A DNA stretch of 62,702 bases from Peptostreptococcus stomatis DSM 17678 (GCF_000147675.1 NZ_ADGQ01000032.1:1-62702); one strand, 5' to 3'; positions 17,998-27,367 are shown, counted from the first letter of the stretch. The notes: generated from the letters alone by a model not told the origin. Numbers and translations are program-made.

Positions 17998-19251
17998 ATG
18001 GCAAATGTATTTGAAATGGCACAGGCTCAGGTTAAGAATGCTTGTGACAAGTTAGGAATGGAACCACAGGTTTATGAACTATTAAAGGAACCAAGAAGAG
18101 TTATCGAAGTTAACATTCCAGTTAAGATGGATGACGGTTCTATAAAGGTGTTCAAGGGATATAGATCTCAGCACTGTGATGCAGTTGGACCAACTAAGGG
18201 TGGTATCAGATTCCATCCAAACGTATCTCTAGAAGAAGTTAAGGCGCTTTCTATATGGATGACATTCAAGTGCTCAGTAACTGGTATTCCTTACGGTGGT
18301 GGTAAGGGTGGTATCATAGTTGACCCATCTGAACTATCTGAAGGTGAATTAGAAAGATTATCTAGAGGATACATCGATGGTATCTATAAGTTAATCGGTG
18401 AAAAGGTTGACGTTCCAGCTCCAGACGTAAATACAAACGGTAAGATAATGTCTTGGATGGTTGACGAATATAACAAGCTAGTTGGTGTTTCTTCTATCGG
18501 TGTATTAACTGGTAAGCCAGTTGAATTCGGTGGATCTCTTGGTAGAAACGAAGCTACTGGATACGGTGTTGCTGTTACAGTAAGAGAATCTGCTAAGAAG
18601 ATGGGTATAGATATGACTCATGCTAAGATAGCTGTTCAGGGATTCGGTAACGTTGGTGCTTTCACAGTTAAGAACATCCAGAAGTTAGGCGGAACAGTTG
18701 TTGCTGTAGCTGAATGGGCTAAGGAAGTTGGACCATATGCTATATACAAGGAAGATGGACTAGACTTCCAGGCTATGTGGGATTACAGAGCTGAAAAGGG
18801 TAACCTAGTTGACTTCCCAGGTTCTAAGATGATATCTATGGACGAATTCTGGTCTGCACAGGTAGACGTTGTGGTTCCAGCTGCTCTTGAAAACTCTATA
18901 GACGCTGCTGTAGCTGAAAAGATCCAGGCTAAGCTTGTTTGTGAAGCTGCTAATGGTCCTACTACTCCAGAAGGTGACGAAGTTCTTAACAGAAAGGGTA
19001 TCATACTTACTCCAGACATCTTAACTAATGCTGGTGGAGTTACAGTTTCTTACTTCGAATGGGTACAGAACCTATACGGATACTACTGGTCAGAAGCTGA
19101 AGTAGAAGCTAAGGAAGACGAAGCTATGGTTAAGGCTTTCGAAGCTCTATGGGCTATAAAGGAAGAATACGGAGTAACTATGAGAGAATCTGCTTACATG
19201 CATTCTGTAAAGAGAGTTGCTACTGCTATGAAGCTTAGAGGATGGTACTAA
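17998..19251 (+). CDS. gdh: glutamate dehydrogenase
   Basis: A 417-residue glutamate dehydrogenase of the hexameric type. It interconverts glutamate and 2-oxoglutarate plus ammonia, feeding reducing power from amino-acid deamination. Seen: the substrate and catalytic region GGIRFHPNVSLEEVKALSIWMTFKC, PYGGGKGGI and PAPDVNTNGKIMSWM, then the Rossmann motif VQGFGNVGAF. Length fits anaerobe Gdh. The codon use is that of highly expressed genes in the window. TAAGGAGG precedes the ATG. TATAAT occurs at about 17865 upstream, but a matching -35 is not clear. Cofactor preference was not determined. Confidence 0.95.
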   Translation: MANVFEMAQAQVKNACDKLGMEPQVYELLKEPRRVIEVNIPVKMDDGSIKVFKGYRSQHCDAVGPTKGGIRFHPNVSLEEVKALSIWMTFKCSVTGIPYGGGKGGIIVDPSELSEGELERLSRGYIDGIYKLIGEKVDVPAPDVNTNGKIMSWMVDEYNKLVGVSSIGVLTGKPVEFGGSLGRNEATGYGVAVTVRESAKKMGIDMTHAKIAVQGFGNVGAFTVKNIQKLGGTVVAVAEWAKEVGPYAIYKEDGLDFQAMWDYRAEKGNLVDFPGSKMISMDEFWSAQVDVVVPAALENSIDAAVAEKIQAKLVCEAANGPTTPEGDEVLNRKGIILTPDILTNAGGVTVSYFEWVQNLYGYYWSEAEVEAKEDEAMVKAFEALWAIKEEYGVTMRESAYMHSVKRVATAMKLRGWY

Positions 19252-19347
19252 AATATAAATAATATTTAGTATATTGTAAATTTCTAAATACATATAAGGG
19301 CTAAAGATATAGTCGTTAAACAGTATATGAATTACAACTGAATAATC

Positions 19348-19381
19348 AAGAGTCACTGGTTTTACTGGTGACTCTTTTTTT
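19348..19381 (+). terminator. terminator after gdh
   Basis: AGAGTCAC/GTGACTCT stem with a TGGTTTTACTG loop and a long T-run. Confidence 0.9.
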
Positions 19382-19439
19382 ATCTCCGGGAAGATATAAT
19401 CATCGTAGTGTGGTATAATAAAACTGTGGAGGGGAAGCT

Positions 19440-20096
19440 ATGAAGAAGATAATAAAGATATTGTTAGGGTTGACAGTTTTATTTGCTTTGTTAATGCTGA
19501 CGGTAACCTATTTTTTAAAGCCTAGTGACAGACTTAAAAATGATGATAGACTGTGGAATGTATCAGACAATGTTGATATAGACTCATATAATAGAGAGGT
19601 TTTGGGTAATATCAGTCTGGACAAGGGCAAGCTAGTATCTGAAATAAAAATTGATGATTATAATTTCAAGAAGCTACTTAAATATGCCTTGGCCCACAAT
19701 GGGAATGCAGAAATGCAGGAGGCTAGCTATAGCTTAAAGGGTGACCGTATATTGATAAAATACCCGGTAAAGTTGTGGTTATGGAATAGTCAGGTAGATA
19801 TAGAAGCCAGCCTGTCAAATACCAGTAATGAATTAGTATTTAAGGTTGAAGAAGCCAAGTTGGGTAAGGTCAACCTATCAAAAAATATGATAAGTAGGGT
19901 CCTAGCTAAATTAAAGGAAACTGGTTATGGAAATATTAGGATAGAGGACAAGAAGATATATGTCCAGGTAAATGCACCTAATATAAGTATCAGGAAGGCA
20001 AGTATAGCTAATGATGTCATGAGGCTCCAGGTACTTGTGAAATATAAGGGAAGAATAAATATACAGAGAGAGATTATAGAGACGCTGGTTCAATAA
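19440..20096 (+). CDS. membrane-anchored protein of unknown function
   Basis: A 218-residue protein with one N-terminal membrane segment (about residues 5-26, IIKILLGLTVLFALLMLTVTYF), a short Lys-rich start, and an outside domain rich in beta-strand-like alternation. The arrangement recalls YpmS/DUF2140-like proteins, but I do not recognise a specific motif, so no function is given. It is a single-gene unit: GGAGGGG precedes the ATG, and its terminator overlaps the stop codon. Confidence 0.7.
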   Translation: MKKIIKILLGLTVLFALLMLTVTYFLKPSDRLKNDDRLWNVSDNVDIDSYNREVLGNISLDKGKLVSEIKIDDYNFKKLLKYALAHNGNAEMQEASYSLKGDRILIKYPVKLWLWNSQVDIEASLSNTSNELVFKVEEAKLGKVNLSKNMISRVLAKLKETGYGNIRIEDKKIYVQVNAPNISIRKASIANDVMRLQVLVKYKGRINIQREIIETLVQ

Positions 20097-20109
20097 AACC
20101 AGTGTCTTT
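20080..20109 (+). terminator. terminator overlapping a stop codon
   Basis: GACGCTGGTT/AACCAGTGTC stem with the TAA stop of the preceding gene in its loop region, followed by TTTG. Compact arrangement. Confidence 0.75.
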
Positions 20110-20160
20110 GTATATTTAGAGATATAAACACTTGTGGTTTTGGCTTAATTTTTGATATAC

Positions 20161-20201
20161 TATAGTGACTTGACAAATAATATAGTAAATATCACTATAA
20201 T
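20161..20201 (+). promoter_or_regulatory. inverted repeat with a long-spacer promoter-like element upstream of feo
   Basis: TATAGTGA (20161-20168) and TCACTATA (20192-20199) are perfect inverted copies. Between and across them are TTGACA at 20170-20175 and TATAAT at 20196-20201, 20 bases apart. This could be an operator on a long-spacer promoter or a hairpin. Function unknown. Confidence 0.4.
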
Positions 20202-20299
20202 AAATGTATATTAATAATAGTCTGAATATATTGATAATAAAATTGATTGAAGTATTAGCATGACTCGCTTCTTCAAGAGATAAAAACTATCATAACTTA

Positions 20300-20328
20300 T
20301 TGACATATACTACTGAATGTTTTATACT
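20300..20328 (+). promoter_or_regulatory. feo operon promoter
   Basis: TTGACA at 20300-20305, 17-base spacer, TATACT at 20323-20328. Near-consensus. GATAAAAACTATC just upstream (about 20279-20291) is a weak, Fur-box-like imperfect palindrome. Confidence 0.82.
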
Positions 20329-20409
20329 AAGATGTAGAAATAAAGGTTTTAAGTCTTTTTCATAAGCAATTCAACGCTTTTAATTACAGTTTGGGGAGGA
20401 GGAACTACT

Positions 20410-20628
20410 ATGAATTTGTCCATAGCACCAATGGGAGTAGCACTGAAAATTTTAAAAATTAAAATCGAAGGAGATCAGAAAAAGCTATTAGCTAATATGG
20501 GGTTTGTTGTCGATGCCAATGTTACTGTTGTAGCTGAAAATGCGGGTAACCTTATAATTAATATTAAGGATAGTAGGGTTGCAATTGGGCCAGATTTGGC
20601 TAAAAAGATAATGGTAAGTCCTGTATAA
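20410..20628 (+). CDS. feoA: FeoA-family protein (first copy)
   Basis: A 72-residue SH3-like FeoA protein, a small cytoplasmic partner that modulates FeoB iron(II) transport. It shows the family pattern MGVALKILKIKIEGDQKKLLANMGFVVDA followed by a short beta domain. It leads the feo operon behind a strong promoter and GGGGAGGAGG. A hairpin lies between it and the second feoA. Confidence 0.88.
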   Translation: MNLSIAPMGVALKILKIKIEGDQKKLLANMGFVVDANVTVVAENAGNLIINIKDSRVAIGPDLAKKIMVSPV

Positions 20629-20645
20629 ATGTAGTTAAAAGCATA

Positions 20646-20681
20646 ATGAGCGATACGGTAGGACTGTATGGTTCATTTTTA
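20646..20681 (+). terminator. hairpin between the two feoA genes
   Basis: ATGAGCGATAC/GTATGGTTCAT stem (one mismatch, wobbles) followed by TTTTT. It may end part of the transcripts and set the first feoA above the rest. Confidence 0.55.
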
Positions 20682-20743
20682 TGCTATATTGACGATATAT
20701 ATTATCAATATCAACGAAAAAATAAAAAGGTAGGAGGAGTATT

Positions 20744-20977
20744 ATGACAACGCTGAGAGAAGCCATAGTAGGCAAGAACTATGTAATCAAAAAGATACAT
20801 GGTGCAGGTCCTTTAAAGAGAAGGATTATGGATATGGGGCTATCTAAGAATGCTGAAATTTATGTCAGGAAGGTAGCGCCACTTGGAGATCCAGTTCAGA
20901 TTAGAGTAAGAGGTTATGAACTGTCATTAAGAAGAGAAGATGCAGAATGTGTCGAAGTAGAAGAAATCAACGTATAA
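20744..20977 (+). CDS. feoA: FeoA-family protein (second copy)
   Basis: A 77-residue FeoA. The typical motif is present: RRIMDMGLSKNAEIYVRKVAPLGDPVQIRVRGYELSLRREDAECV, which differs clearly from the first copy. Tandem feoA genes before feoB are common in clostridia. TAGGAGGAG precedes the ATG, and feoB follows after 27 bases. Confidence 0.93.
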   Translation: MTTLREAIVGKNYVIKKIHGAGPLKRRIMDMGLSKNAEIYVRKVAPLGDPVQIRVRGYELSLRREDAECVEVEEINV

Positions 20978-21004
20978 TATTTTGAGAATTGAAAGGGGAA
21001 TAAA

Positions 21005-23155
21005 ATGAGCATAACAATTGCCTTAGCGGGAAATCCCAATTGTGGTAAATCAACTTTGTTCAATGCCTTGACAGGTTCTAACCAGTATGTTGGTAACTGG
21101 CCAGGTGTAACGGTTGAAAAAAAGGGTGGTGTATATAAGAAGGACAAGGAAGTTAATATAACTGACTTGCCAGGTATCTATTCTTTATCACCATATACTT
21201 TAGAGGAAGTAGTAAGTAGAGAGTACTTAATTAATGAAAAGCCAGATGTAATCGTTGACGTTATAGATGCATCTAATATAGAGAGAAATCTTTATTTGGC
21301 AACTCAGCTATCAGAAATAGGTATACCAATGGTATTGGCCCTAAACATGATGGACGTAGTTGAAAAGAATGGTGACAAGATTGATACTGACAAGCTAAGC
21401 CAAGAGTTTGGTTATCCTGTTGTTGAAATATCTGCCCTTAGAGGTAAGAATATAGACAAGGTAATTGAGGTTGCTAAGCAGGTTGCTGGAAGAAAGCACG
21501 AAGTAGTTAATGTCTATGATGAAAAGCTTGAAAAGGTCCTATCAGACATAGAGGCTAGTGCAGGATGTCTAGCAAATTCTGAATACAAGAGATGGTATGC
21601 TGTTAAGCTATTTGAAAAGGATACAAAGGCTACAGAAAAATTGGAATTATCTTCTGTTGAAAGAAATAATATCGACGAAATTATAGCAAGGGCTGAGGAA
21701 GACTTTGATGATGATGGTGAAGGTATCATAACAGATGCACGTTATACATATATAACAGATGTAGTTGCAAGAACAGTAAGCAAGGGAAGAGCTGGTCTTA
21801 CTACAAGTGATAAGATAGACAAGTATGTAACTAGTAGACTATTGGCTATACCAATCTTTGCTGCCATGATGTTCTTGATATACTATGTGGCAGTAACTGT
21901 TGTTGGTGGTCCAGTTACAGACTGGGTAAATGATGTGTTCTTTGGTGAAATAATTGGTGGTAACGTAGGTAAGATGTTAGAGGGAGCTGGAGTGGCTCCT
22001 TGGGTAAACAGCCTAGTTGTAGACGGTATCATAGGCGGTGTTGGTGGAGTTCTTGGCTTCCTACCTATAATCGCAACACTTTACCTATTTATGGCTATCC
22101 TAGAGGATATAGGCTACATGTCAAGAATAGCCTTCATACTTGATAGGATCTTCCGTAAGTTTGGTCTATCTGGTAAGTCTTTTATACCTATCCTTATAGG
22201 TACAGGTTGTTCAGTACCAGGTATTATGGCTACTAGGACTATAGAAAATGACAATGATAGAAGGATGACTATTATGGTTGCTTCTTTCATGCCATGTGGT
22301 GCCAAGACAGATATAATAGCCCTATTTGCAGCTTCGATATTTGCAGGCAGCAAGGGCTGGTGGTTCGCCCCAGTTTGCTACTTCTCAGGTATATTAGCCG
22401 TTATAATCTCAGGCTTGATGTTAAAGAAGACTAAGCAGTTCGCAGGAGATCCAGCACCATTCGTAATGGAGCTACCAGAATACCATATGCCTCTTGCTTC
22501 AAATGTTCTAAGAACACTATGGGATAGGGTTAAGGCCTTCATAGTAAAGGCCGGTACTGTAATCCTAGTTGCAACAGTAGTAATCTGGTTCTTAAAGAAT
22601 ATATCTACTAGCTTTGAATTTGTTGAGTTCTCTGACAATAGTCATTCACTCCTTGAAGCTATAGGTAAAACTCTAGCACCAATCTTTAGCCCTCTAGGCT
22701 TTGGTAACTGGGCAGCCACAGTTGCAACAGCTTCAGGTCTAATAGCCAAGGAAGTAGTAGTAGGTACATTGGGTGTTGTTGCTGGTCTAGGTGAAGTTGG
22801 CGCTGATGATGCAGGAGTAATAAGCTATGCAGCTACTTTATTTACAAGTGTATCTGCCCTAAGCTTCATGCTATTCAACCAGTTATGCATACCTTGTTTC
22901 GCAGCAGTTGGTGCTCTAAGGGAAGAAATGAACAGTGCTAAGTGGACTTGGTTCGCTGTAGCCTACCAGTTGTGCTTTGCATATGCAATAGCCCTAATGG
23001 TATATCAGTTTGGTAATGTACTAGTAATGGGTGCAGCTCCAACAGTATGGACAGGTGTAGCAGTAGTGATTTTAGTTGCTATGATCTATGCAATGTTTAG
23101 AAAACCTAAGTTTGATAAGGTTGAAGCTAAGAGAGCCGTACCAGAAAATAACTAG
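21005..23155 (+). CDS. feoB: ferrous iron transporter FeoB
   Basis: A 716-residue inner-membrane iron(II) permease. The N-terminal G domain has GNPNCGKST (G1), DLPGIYSL (G3) and LNMMD (G4), followed by a helical GDI-like region. From about residue 275 come multiple hydrophobic segments with the two Gate domains (PILIGTGCSVPGIMATRT and the later FMLFNQLCIPCFAAVGALREE). Normal length. Operon: feoA, feoA, feoB, cysteine-rich partner. The many Fe-S enzymes in this window explain the demand for iron. Confidence 0.96.
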   Translation: MSITIALAGNPNCGKSTLFNALTGSNQYVGNWPGVTVEKKGGVYKKDKEVNITDLPGIYSLSPYTLEEVVSREYLINEKPDVIVDVIDASNIERNLYLATQLSEIGIPMVLALNMMDVVEKNGDKIDTDKLSQEFGYPVVEISALRGKNIDKVIEVAKQVAGRKHEVVNVYDEKLEKVLSDIEASAGCLANSEYKRWYAVKLFEKDTKATEKLELSSVERNNIDEIIARAEEDFDDDGEGIITDARYTYITDVVARTVSKGRAGLTTSDKIDKYVTSRLLAIPIFAAMMFLIYYVAVTVVGGPVTDWVNDVFFGEIIGGNVGKMLEGAGVAPWVNSLVVDGIIGGVGGVLGFLPIIATLYLFMAILEDIGYMSRIAFILDRIFRKFGLSGKSFIPILIGTGCSVPGIMATRTIENDNDRRMTIMVASFMPCGAKTDIIALFAASIFAGSKGWWFAPVCYFSGILAVIISGLMLKKTKQFAGDPAPFVMELPEYHMPLASNVLRTLWDRVKAFIVKAGTVILVATVVIWFLKNISTSFEFVEFSDNSHSLLEAIGKTLAPIFSPLGFGNWAATVATASGLIAKEVVVGTLGVVAGLGEVGADDAGVISYAATLFTSVSALSFMLFNQLCIPCFAAVGALREEMNSAKWTWFAVAYQLCFAYAIALMVYQFGNVLVMGAAPTVWTGVAVVILVAMIYAMFRKPKFDKVEAKRAVPENN

Positions 23156-23184
23156 TAAGGTATTTTTTGAAAGGAAGTGTAGAC

Positions 23185-23352
23185 ATGGGAAATACTTCAA
23201 TGGTGTCAACACTAATAGTATTGGCAGTAATAGCGGTAGCAGTTGGTTTTGCTATCAAGAGAATGAGGAAGAAGGGAGCTTGTGGCTGTGGTCATGAAGA
23301 TGGCTGTGGAGGTTACTGTAGTTCTTGTGGTCCTAAGGAAAAAGAAAACTAA
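23185..23352 (+). CDS. FeoB-associated Cys-rich membrane protein
   Basis: A 55-residue protein with one membrane helix (TLIVLAVIAVAVGFAI) and a short tail holding six cysteines (CGCGHEDGCGGYCSSCG). Such FeoB-associated cysteine-rich proteins are common last genes of feo operons; how they act is unclear. The ATG at 23185 is chosen over the TTG at 23167, because AAAGGAAGTG would lie inside the coding region of the longer form. Confidence 0.88.
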   Translation: MGNTSMVSTLIVLAVIAVAVGFAIKRMRKKGACGCGHEDGCGGYCSSCGPKEKEN

Positions 23353-23401
23353 ATTGTTATGTATACTTAGACCACTTCCAGGTCTAGGTTAGGAAAATAG
23401 A

Positions 23402-23450
23402 AAAGATAGTGCTAAAGAAAAATTTATTCTTGGCACTATCTTTTTATTTT
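23402..23450. terminator. bidirectional terminator between feo operon and PH-domain genes
   Basis: AGATAGTGC/GCACTATCT stem with a T-run on the plus side and A-rich sequence on the other, between convergent transcripts. Confidence 0.82.
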
Positions 23451-23456
23451 TGTTAT

Positions 23457-25013
23457 TTATTGGCTAGGAATTTCACCATTGATGTAGTAGTCAATTAGCT
23501 GGTCAAATATACCAACCGGATAGGGACCAGTATCTACAACAGTTTTTCCCGTCTTGGGATCCCTCTTATATATAGTGAGCGAGTAAAGCCCCAACTTCTT
23601 GTAGACAGGGTTTTGGTTTATGGTTAACATATCTATTTGATTAATCGGTATGATAAGGGTTTGAGATGAAAAGAGACCTTTTTTTATTATCAAGTCCTTA
23701 TCTGTTAGTTTTATCTTACGTCCTAAAAACTTATATAGGCTAGCGACTAGGGCTAAGGGCAGGCCTATTAGTCCTGTCCAGTACTTACCCAGGGGTAGGC
23801 CAATTACTACAAATATAAGGAGGAAACTGATAGTGAATAGGGGGCCATAGTATTTTAGGATACTTACTGGTTTAAGTATATAATCACTCTCATCTTCATC
23901 CAGGGTGAACTCTGGTATGACTCTCTCCATAAAGGTATTTATAGAATCATTTTTCATATATAGTGAAAGAAGTCTATTTTCATTCACTTCGTTGCCATAT
24001 CCTATAGCGTCAAGGGTTAGGCACTTGTAACCAAATATTCTTGCTATAATCGACTTATGACAAGCTACAGAGGATATATTTTCTATTGGTATAGTAAAGT
24101 CTTTGAGGTTGAATAGGCCATATTCAATGTGTATATGGTCTGGATACCTCTTGACCTTAAATTGGTAAAGGGCATCTATCTTACTTGAAAAAGTCTTTAT
24201 CATACCGAGGTTGGCTATGGCGAATAAGGCCAGCACCTTGGTTATTAGGGCAATTATAGCTGCTACAAAGAGAACAATATTAAAAACACTAATATCCAAG
24301 AAAAAGTGGCGTATAGCATCTTTTGACATAAAAGTATATGTGGCCAGGTCTTGTTGGTTACCCCTATATTTTGGCCTTAAATCGACTTTTTTATCTTCAT
24401 TTAAATCACTTTCTACAAGAGTATTCTCTTTATCACTAGGACCTTCTATTTCGATAGCAAGACTTTCATTTTTTTCAGAAGAGACTTCTATTCTCTTATT
24501 GGGGTCCAGAACCCAGTTCTTAAATATCTGGACATTTTTTTTGGATAGGTATATTTTATAGTCCAGTTCTTTGGCAGTTGCCGAAGAATCTATATCTATA
24601 GTCAAAACACTCAATCCCAATATACCATATATAATTCCTGAACGAATATTTACATTAGCTATATTGGAGAAGTTGACTTCCCTGTGAACCTTACCCAAAA
24701 GCCCCTGCCTGGTATAAAATAGGGTATTTTGACCAAGGCTTATAGAGGAATTCTTCCATTCAAAAAATGACCTAAGTAGAAAAAGCATGATGACTACAAG
24801 CATTCCAGCAAACATAAGAGAAGGTATCTTGTGGTCTAAAATATAGCCTATCATATCTCTTGTCAAGTACTTACCTAGATCAGTCCATAACTCAATAAGG
24901 CTAAGGTCACCCTCAACTATCTCTTCTATTATTGAAAAGGTAAGCCAGGCAAGAAAACCCATGATAGCAAGAATGGGTTTTAAAAGTATTATTGGATGGT
25001 TCTTGAATTTCAT
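23457..25013 (-). CDS. bacterial PH domain (bPH2) membrane protein, YdbT-like
   Basis: A 518-residue membrane protein with several hydrophobic segments (about 10-30, 50-75, 235-275 and 385-420) and repeated bPH2-type beta domains (ISLGQNTLFYTRQGLLGKVHREVNFSNIANVNI, then FKVKRYPDHIHIEYGLFNLKDFTIPIENISSVAC, then KLTDKDLIIKKGLFSSQTLIIPINQIDML). B. subtilis YdbT is the nearest family name. The start lies two bases after the stop of the smaller PH gene, so the pair is translated together. Function in Firmicutes is poorly defined. Confidence 0.85.
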   Translation of the reverse strand: MKFKNHPIILLKPILAIMGFLAWLTFSIIEEIVEGDLSLIELWTDLGKYLTRDMIGYILDHKIPSLMFAGMLVVIMLFLLRSFFEWKNSSISLGQNTLFYTRQGLLGKVHREVNFSNIANVNIRSGIIYGILGLSVLTIDIDSSATAKELDYKIYLSKKNVQIFKNWVLDPNKRIEVSSEKNESLAIEIEGPSDKENTLVESDLNEDKKVDLRPKYRGNQQDLATYTFMSKDAIRHFFLDISVFNIVLFVAAIIALITKVLALFAIANLGMIKTFSSKIDALYQFKVKRYPDHIHIEYGLFNLKDFTIPIENISSVACHKSIIARIFGYKCLTLDAIGYGNEVNENRLLSLYMKNDSINTFMERVIPEFTLDEDESDYILKPVSILKYYGPLFTISFLLIFVVIGLPLGKYWTGLIGLPLALVASLYKFLGRKIKLTDKDLIIKKGLFSSQTLIIPINQIDMLTINQNPVYKKLGLYSLTIYKRDPKTGKTVVDTGPYPVGIFDQLIDYYINGEIPSQ

Positions 25014-25015
25014 AC

Positions 25016-25501
25016 CTAGACCACCCTTTCATTAATTTTTTTCTTTAGGTTTTCAGCCAGGAGATCTGCCTGGTCTAGGGGCAAGAAGTCTATACTGGCC
25101 ACACCACCACCGGTAGTTATGCTTATATCAGCCAGGTTAAACAGCTTGTTAATGGGACCTATGCTGATATCTATTTGCTGCATCCTACGAATAGGTATTA
25201 CTGTGTGTTCTATAAAAAATACACCCTTTATAATATCTATACTTTCATCATTAATCCTGTATAGGTGTCTTTTATAACCCAACGTTGGCTCCAATATCAA
25301 GTATAGACCTAGATAGCCTATAATCAGGCCTCCTATGCACTTATACCAGAAAAATACTGGTTTGGGTATTGGAAATATATGTAGTATTTGCCATATAGAT
25401 ACTATGATGGCAAGGGCTATAACAAGGCCTATTGCAGATCCAAATATCATACTATACCGAGCCCTTGCCGGTATCTTATTGTAGTCATTTTTGTTTATCA
25501 T
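25016..25501 (-). CDS. bacterial PH domain membrane protein, YdbS-like
   Basis: A 161-residue protein with two membrane segments (about 22-45 and 50-66) and one bPH2 domain (YRINDESIDIIKGVFFIEHTVIPIRRMQQIDI). It is paired with the larger YdbT-like protein, as in B. subtilis ydbS-ydbT. AAGGAGAG precedes the ATG. Confidence 0.87.
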   Translation of the reverse strand: MINKNDYNKIPARARYSMIFGSAIGLVIALAIIVSIWQILHIFPIPKPVFFWYKCIGGLIIGYLGLYLILEPTLGYKRHLYRINDESIDIIKGVFFIEHTVIPIRRMQQIDISIGPINKLFNLADISITTGGGVASIDFLPLDQADLLAENLKKKINERVV

Positions 25502-25512
25502 AAATACTCTCC

Positions 25513-26163
25513 TTATTCTTTAAAGTTATGACCCTGAATTATAGGCAGGTCTAGTTTGAAGCGGGCTGCCAAGAACCTTATCAAAAAGACTGTTGATGTT
25601 CCGGCCAGCATGGCTATACTTTGGCCGCTTATATCCCATAGGTATATACATACTATAGCACCCAGGATAGAGGCCGATGCATATATATGTTTGACAAAGA
25701 TATAGGGCTTGTCCCCAGCCATAATATCCCTTACCAGGCCACCTCCTACACCCGTAACCACACCAACCAAGACTAGGAGGAAGAATCCGGGTGAATTTAA
25801 CCTGTGATAGGCTGCATTTATACCTACAACTGTAAAGAGGCCTAGACCTATAGAGTCAGATACCAAAAGAAGGTTGTTGTAGACCAGTTTGAAACTATAC
25901 TTGATGGGCCTATCACGGTATATATAGGCCACTAGAAAGACTAACAATGATGTGGCTATAGAAACCTTGGCATATATGGTATCCTGGACGCTAGAAGGGG
26001 GTATGACTCCGATTATGACATCCCTGATAATTCCACCGCCTATAGCAGTGGTCAGGCCCAAAACAATGACCCCTAGTAGGTCCATTTGCTTTTTTATAGC
26101 CAATGCTGAGCCTGATACGGCAAAGGCTATAGTTCCTAATATTTCAATTGCAAAAATTAACAA
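25513..26163 (-). CDS. TRIC-family (UPF0126) membrane protein
   Basis: A 216-residue protein with about seven hydrophobic helices and two homologous halves. Each half has the Gly-rich motif seen as TAIGGGIIRDVIIG and TGVGGGLVRDIMAGDKP. UPF0126 proteins are related to trimeric intracellular cation channels; the ion carried here is not known. It starts at TTG behind GGGAGGAATAAC and leads the operon with the two PH-domain genes. Confidence 0.88.
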   Translation of the reverse strand: MLIFAIEILGTIAFAVSGSALAIKKQMDLLGVIVLGLTTAIGGGIIRDVIIGVIPPSSVQDTIYAKVSIATSLLVFLVAYIYRDRPIKYSFKLVYNNLLLVSDSIGLGLFTVVGINAAYHRLNSPGFFLLVLVGVVTGVGGGLVRDIMAGDKPYIFVKHIYASASILGAIVCIYLWDISGQSIAMLAGTSTVFLIRFLAARFKLDLPIIQGHNFKE

Positions 26164-26217
26164 GTTATTCCTCCCTCTACTTAATCCGGAAAATCTTTAT
26201 AATTACCTTATATATTA

Positions 26218-26265
26218 AGCCTTGTCCTAGCCAGGCATAATAAATCTACTGGCTAATACAAGGCT
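26218..26265 (-). terminator. hairpin between the AEC gene and the TRIC operon
   Basis: A 17-base stem with two mismatches (AGCCTTGTCCTAGCCAG with CTGGCTAATACAAGGCT). On the minus strand it follows the AEC transporter gene. The T-run is weak. Confidence 0.6.
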
Positions 26266-26295
26266 CTTATTTACATTATTAAATGACTAGTATTC

Positions 26296-27258
26296 CTATA
26301 TCAAGGACATATACCTCAAGATAAAGATCCAGAAGGTAAAGGTCACTGATGATAATAGGGTGGTCATGACCACTATATTTGACATCAAGACATAGTCATT
26401 GTCCATAGCCTTGGACATTATATATCCAGACACTGCTGAAGGTGCTCCTAGCATGACCAGGATAGCTATCAGGGCTGAATCCCTAAATCCCATATAGATG
26501 GCTATAGGAAGTACAGCTAGTGGTAGTATCACCAACTTTATGGTAGATGCTATGGCTGACGGCTTGAATTTTGCAGTCAGGTCGCTCATCTTGAAGTCTG
26601 CCCCTATTGATATTAGCATTAGGGGTACTGCCATGGTTCCTATAGAGGTCAAACTCTTGTCCAAGATAGGTGGCAACTTGATGCCGAGTATACAAAATGG
26701 AAAACCAATCAAGATGCCCCTGATTAGGGGGTTTTTAAAGATTGATTTTAGAATCAGCCTGTACTGAATTTTTGTCTTGGAACCACTTAAAAACTTTCTT
26801 GATGAAATGGTCAAGATGACAACCGAATAGGCATTGAACAAGGGTACGGCTGCCAGTATCATCAGGGGTACCATCCCTGGATCACCATATATATTCGTTA
26901 CAAAGGGTATACCCAATATGGCAGCACTACCCCTGACAGCCCCCTGGGCAAATGACCCCACCATGGTCTTGTCTTTTAGGCAAACCATGCTTATCAGGTA
27001 AATTAAAAAAAACATGGCCGTTGTAGATACCATACAGAATATGATAAAGGTCATGTCCAGGTCCTTATGTATATCCATCTTGGCTATATCTAGGAACAGG
27101 ACTACGGGCAGGGCATACCTAAAGGCCATCCTGTCAGAAATCCTTGTCCATTCCTCATTTATTATACCAACCTTCATAAAAAATCTTCCTACTAGGATTA
27201 CCAGGAAGACTGGAAGAGTCGAGTTTAATGCGAAAATAAAGCTACTCAAAATAAACAT
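26296..27258 (-). CDS. AEC-family (auxin efflux carrier-type) transporter
   Basis: A roughly 320-residue integral membrane protein with about ten hydrophobic segments in the AEC/malate-permease pattern (LPVFLVILVGRFFMKVGI, RYALPVVLFLDIAK, NPLIRGILIGFPFCIL, GAPSAVSGYIMSKAMDND). Members move organic acids or amino acids; the substrate is not predictable. The first ATG (27258) directly abuts AAGGAG, which is too close. The in-frame TTG at 27249 has ideal 9-base spacing and may be the real start, shortening the protein by three residues. Confidence 0.87.
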   Translation of the reverse strand: MFILSSFIFALNSTLPVFLVILVGRFFMKVGIINEEWTRISDRMAFRYALPVVLFLDIAKMDIHKDLDMTFIIFCMVSTTAMFFLIYLISMVCLKDKTMVGSFAQGAVRGSAAILGIPFVTNIYGDPGMVPLMILAAVPLFNAYSVVILTISSRKFLSGSKTKIQYRLILKSIFKNPLIRGILIGFPFCILGIKLPPILDKSLTSIGTMAVPLMLISIGADFKMSDLTAKFKPSAIASTIKLVILPLAVLPIAIYMGFRDSALIAILVMLGAPSAVSGYIMSKAMDNDYVLMSNIVVMTTLLSSVTFTFWIFILRYMSLI

Positions 27259-27348
27259 CTCCTTTATATACTAAGTATACAAAAATGGTATGTAAATTAC
27301 AACTATTTTAATGTGGTATTTGAGTACAGTTTTTAATAAAAATAAATA

Positions 27349-27367
27349 CGTAAATTGCAATATCAAT
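27349..27367 (+). repeat. 19-bp direct repeat, left copy
   Basis: CGTAAATTGCAATATCAAT is identical to 32831-32849. This copy lies just outside the IS256 left end; the other one overlaps the left end of the IS30 element. Confidence 0.85.
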
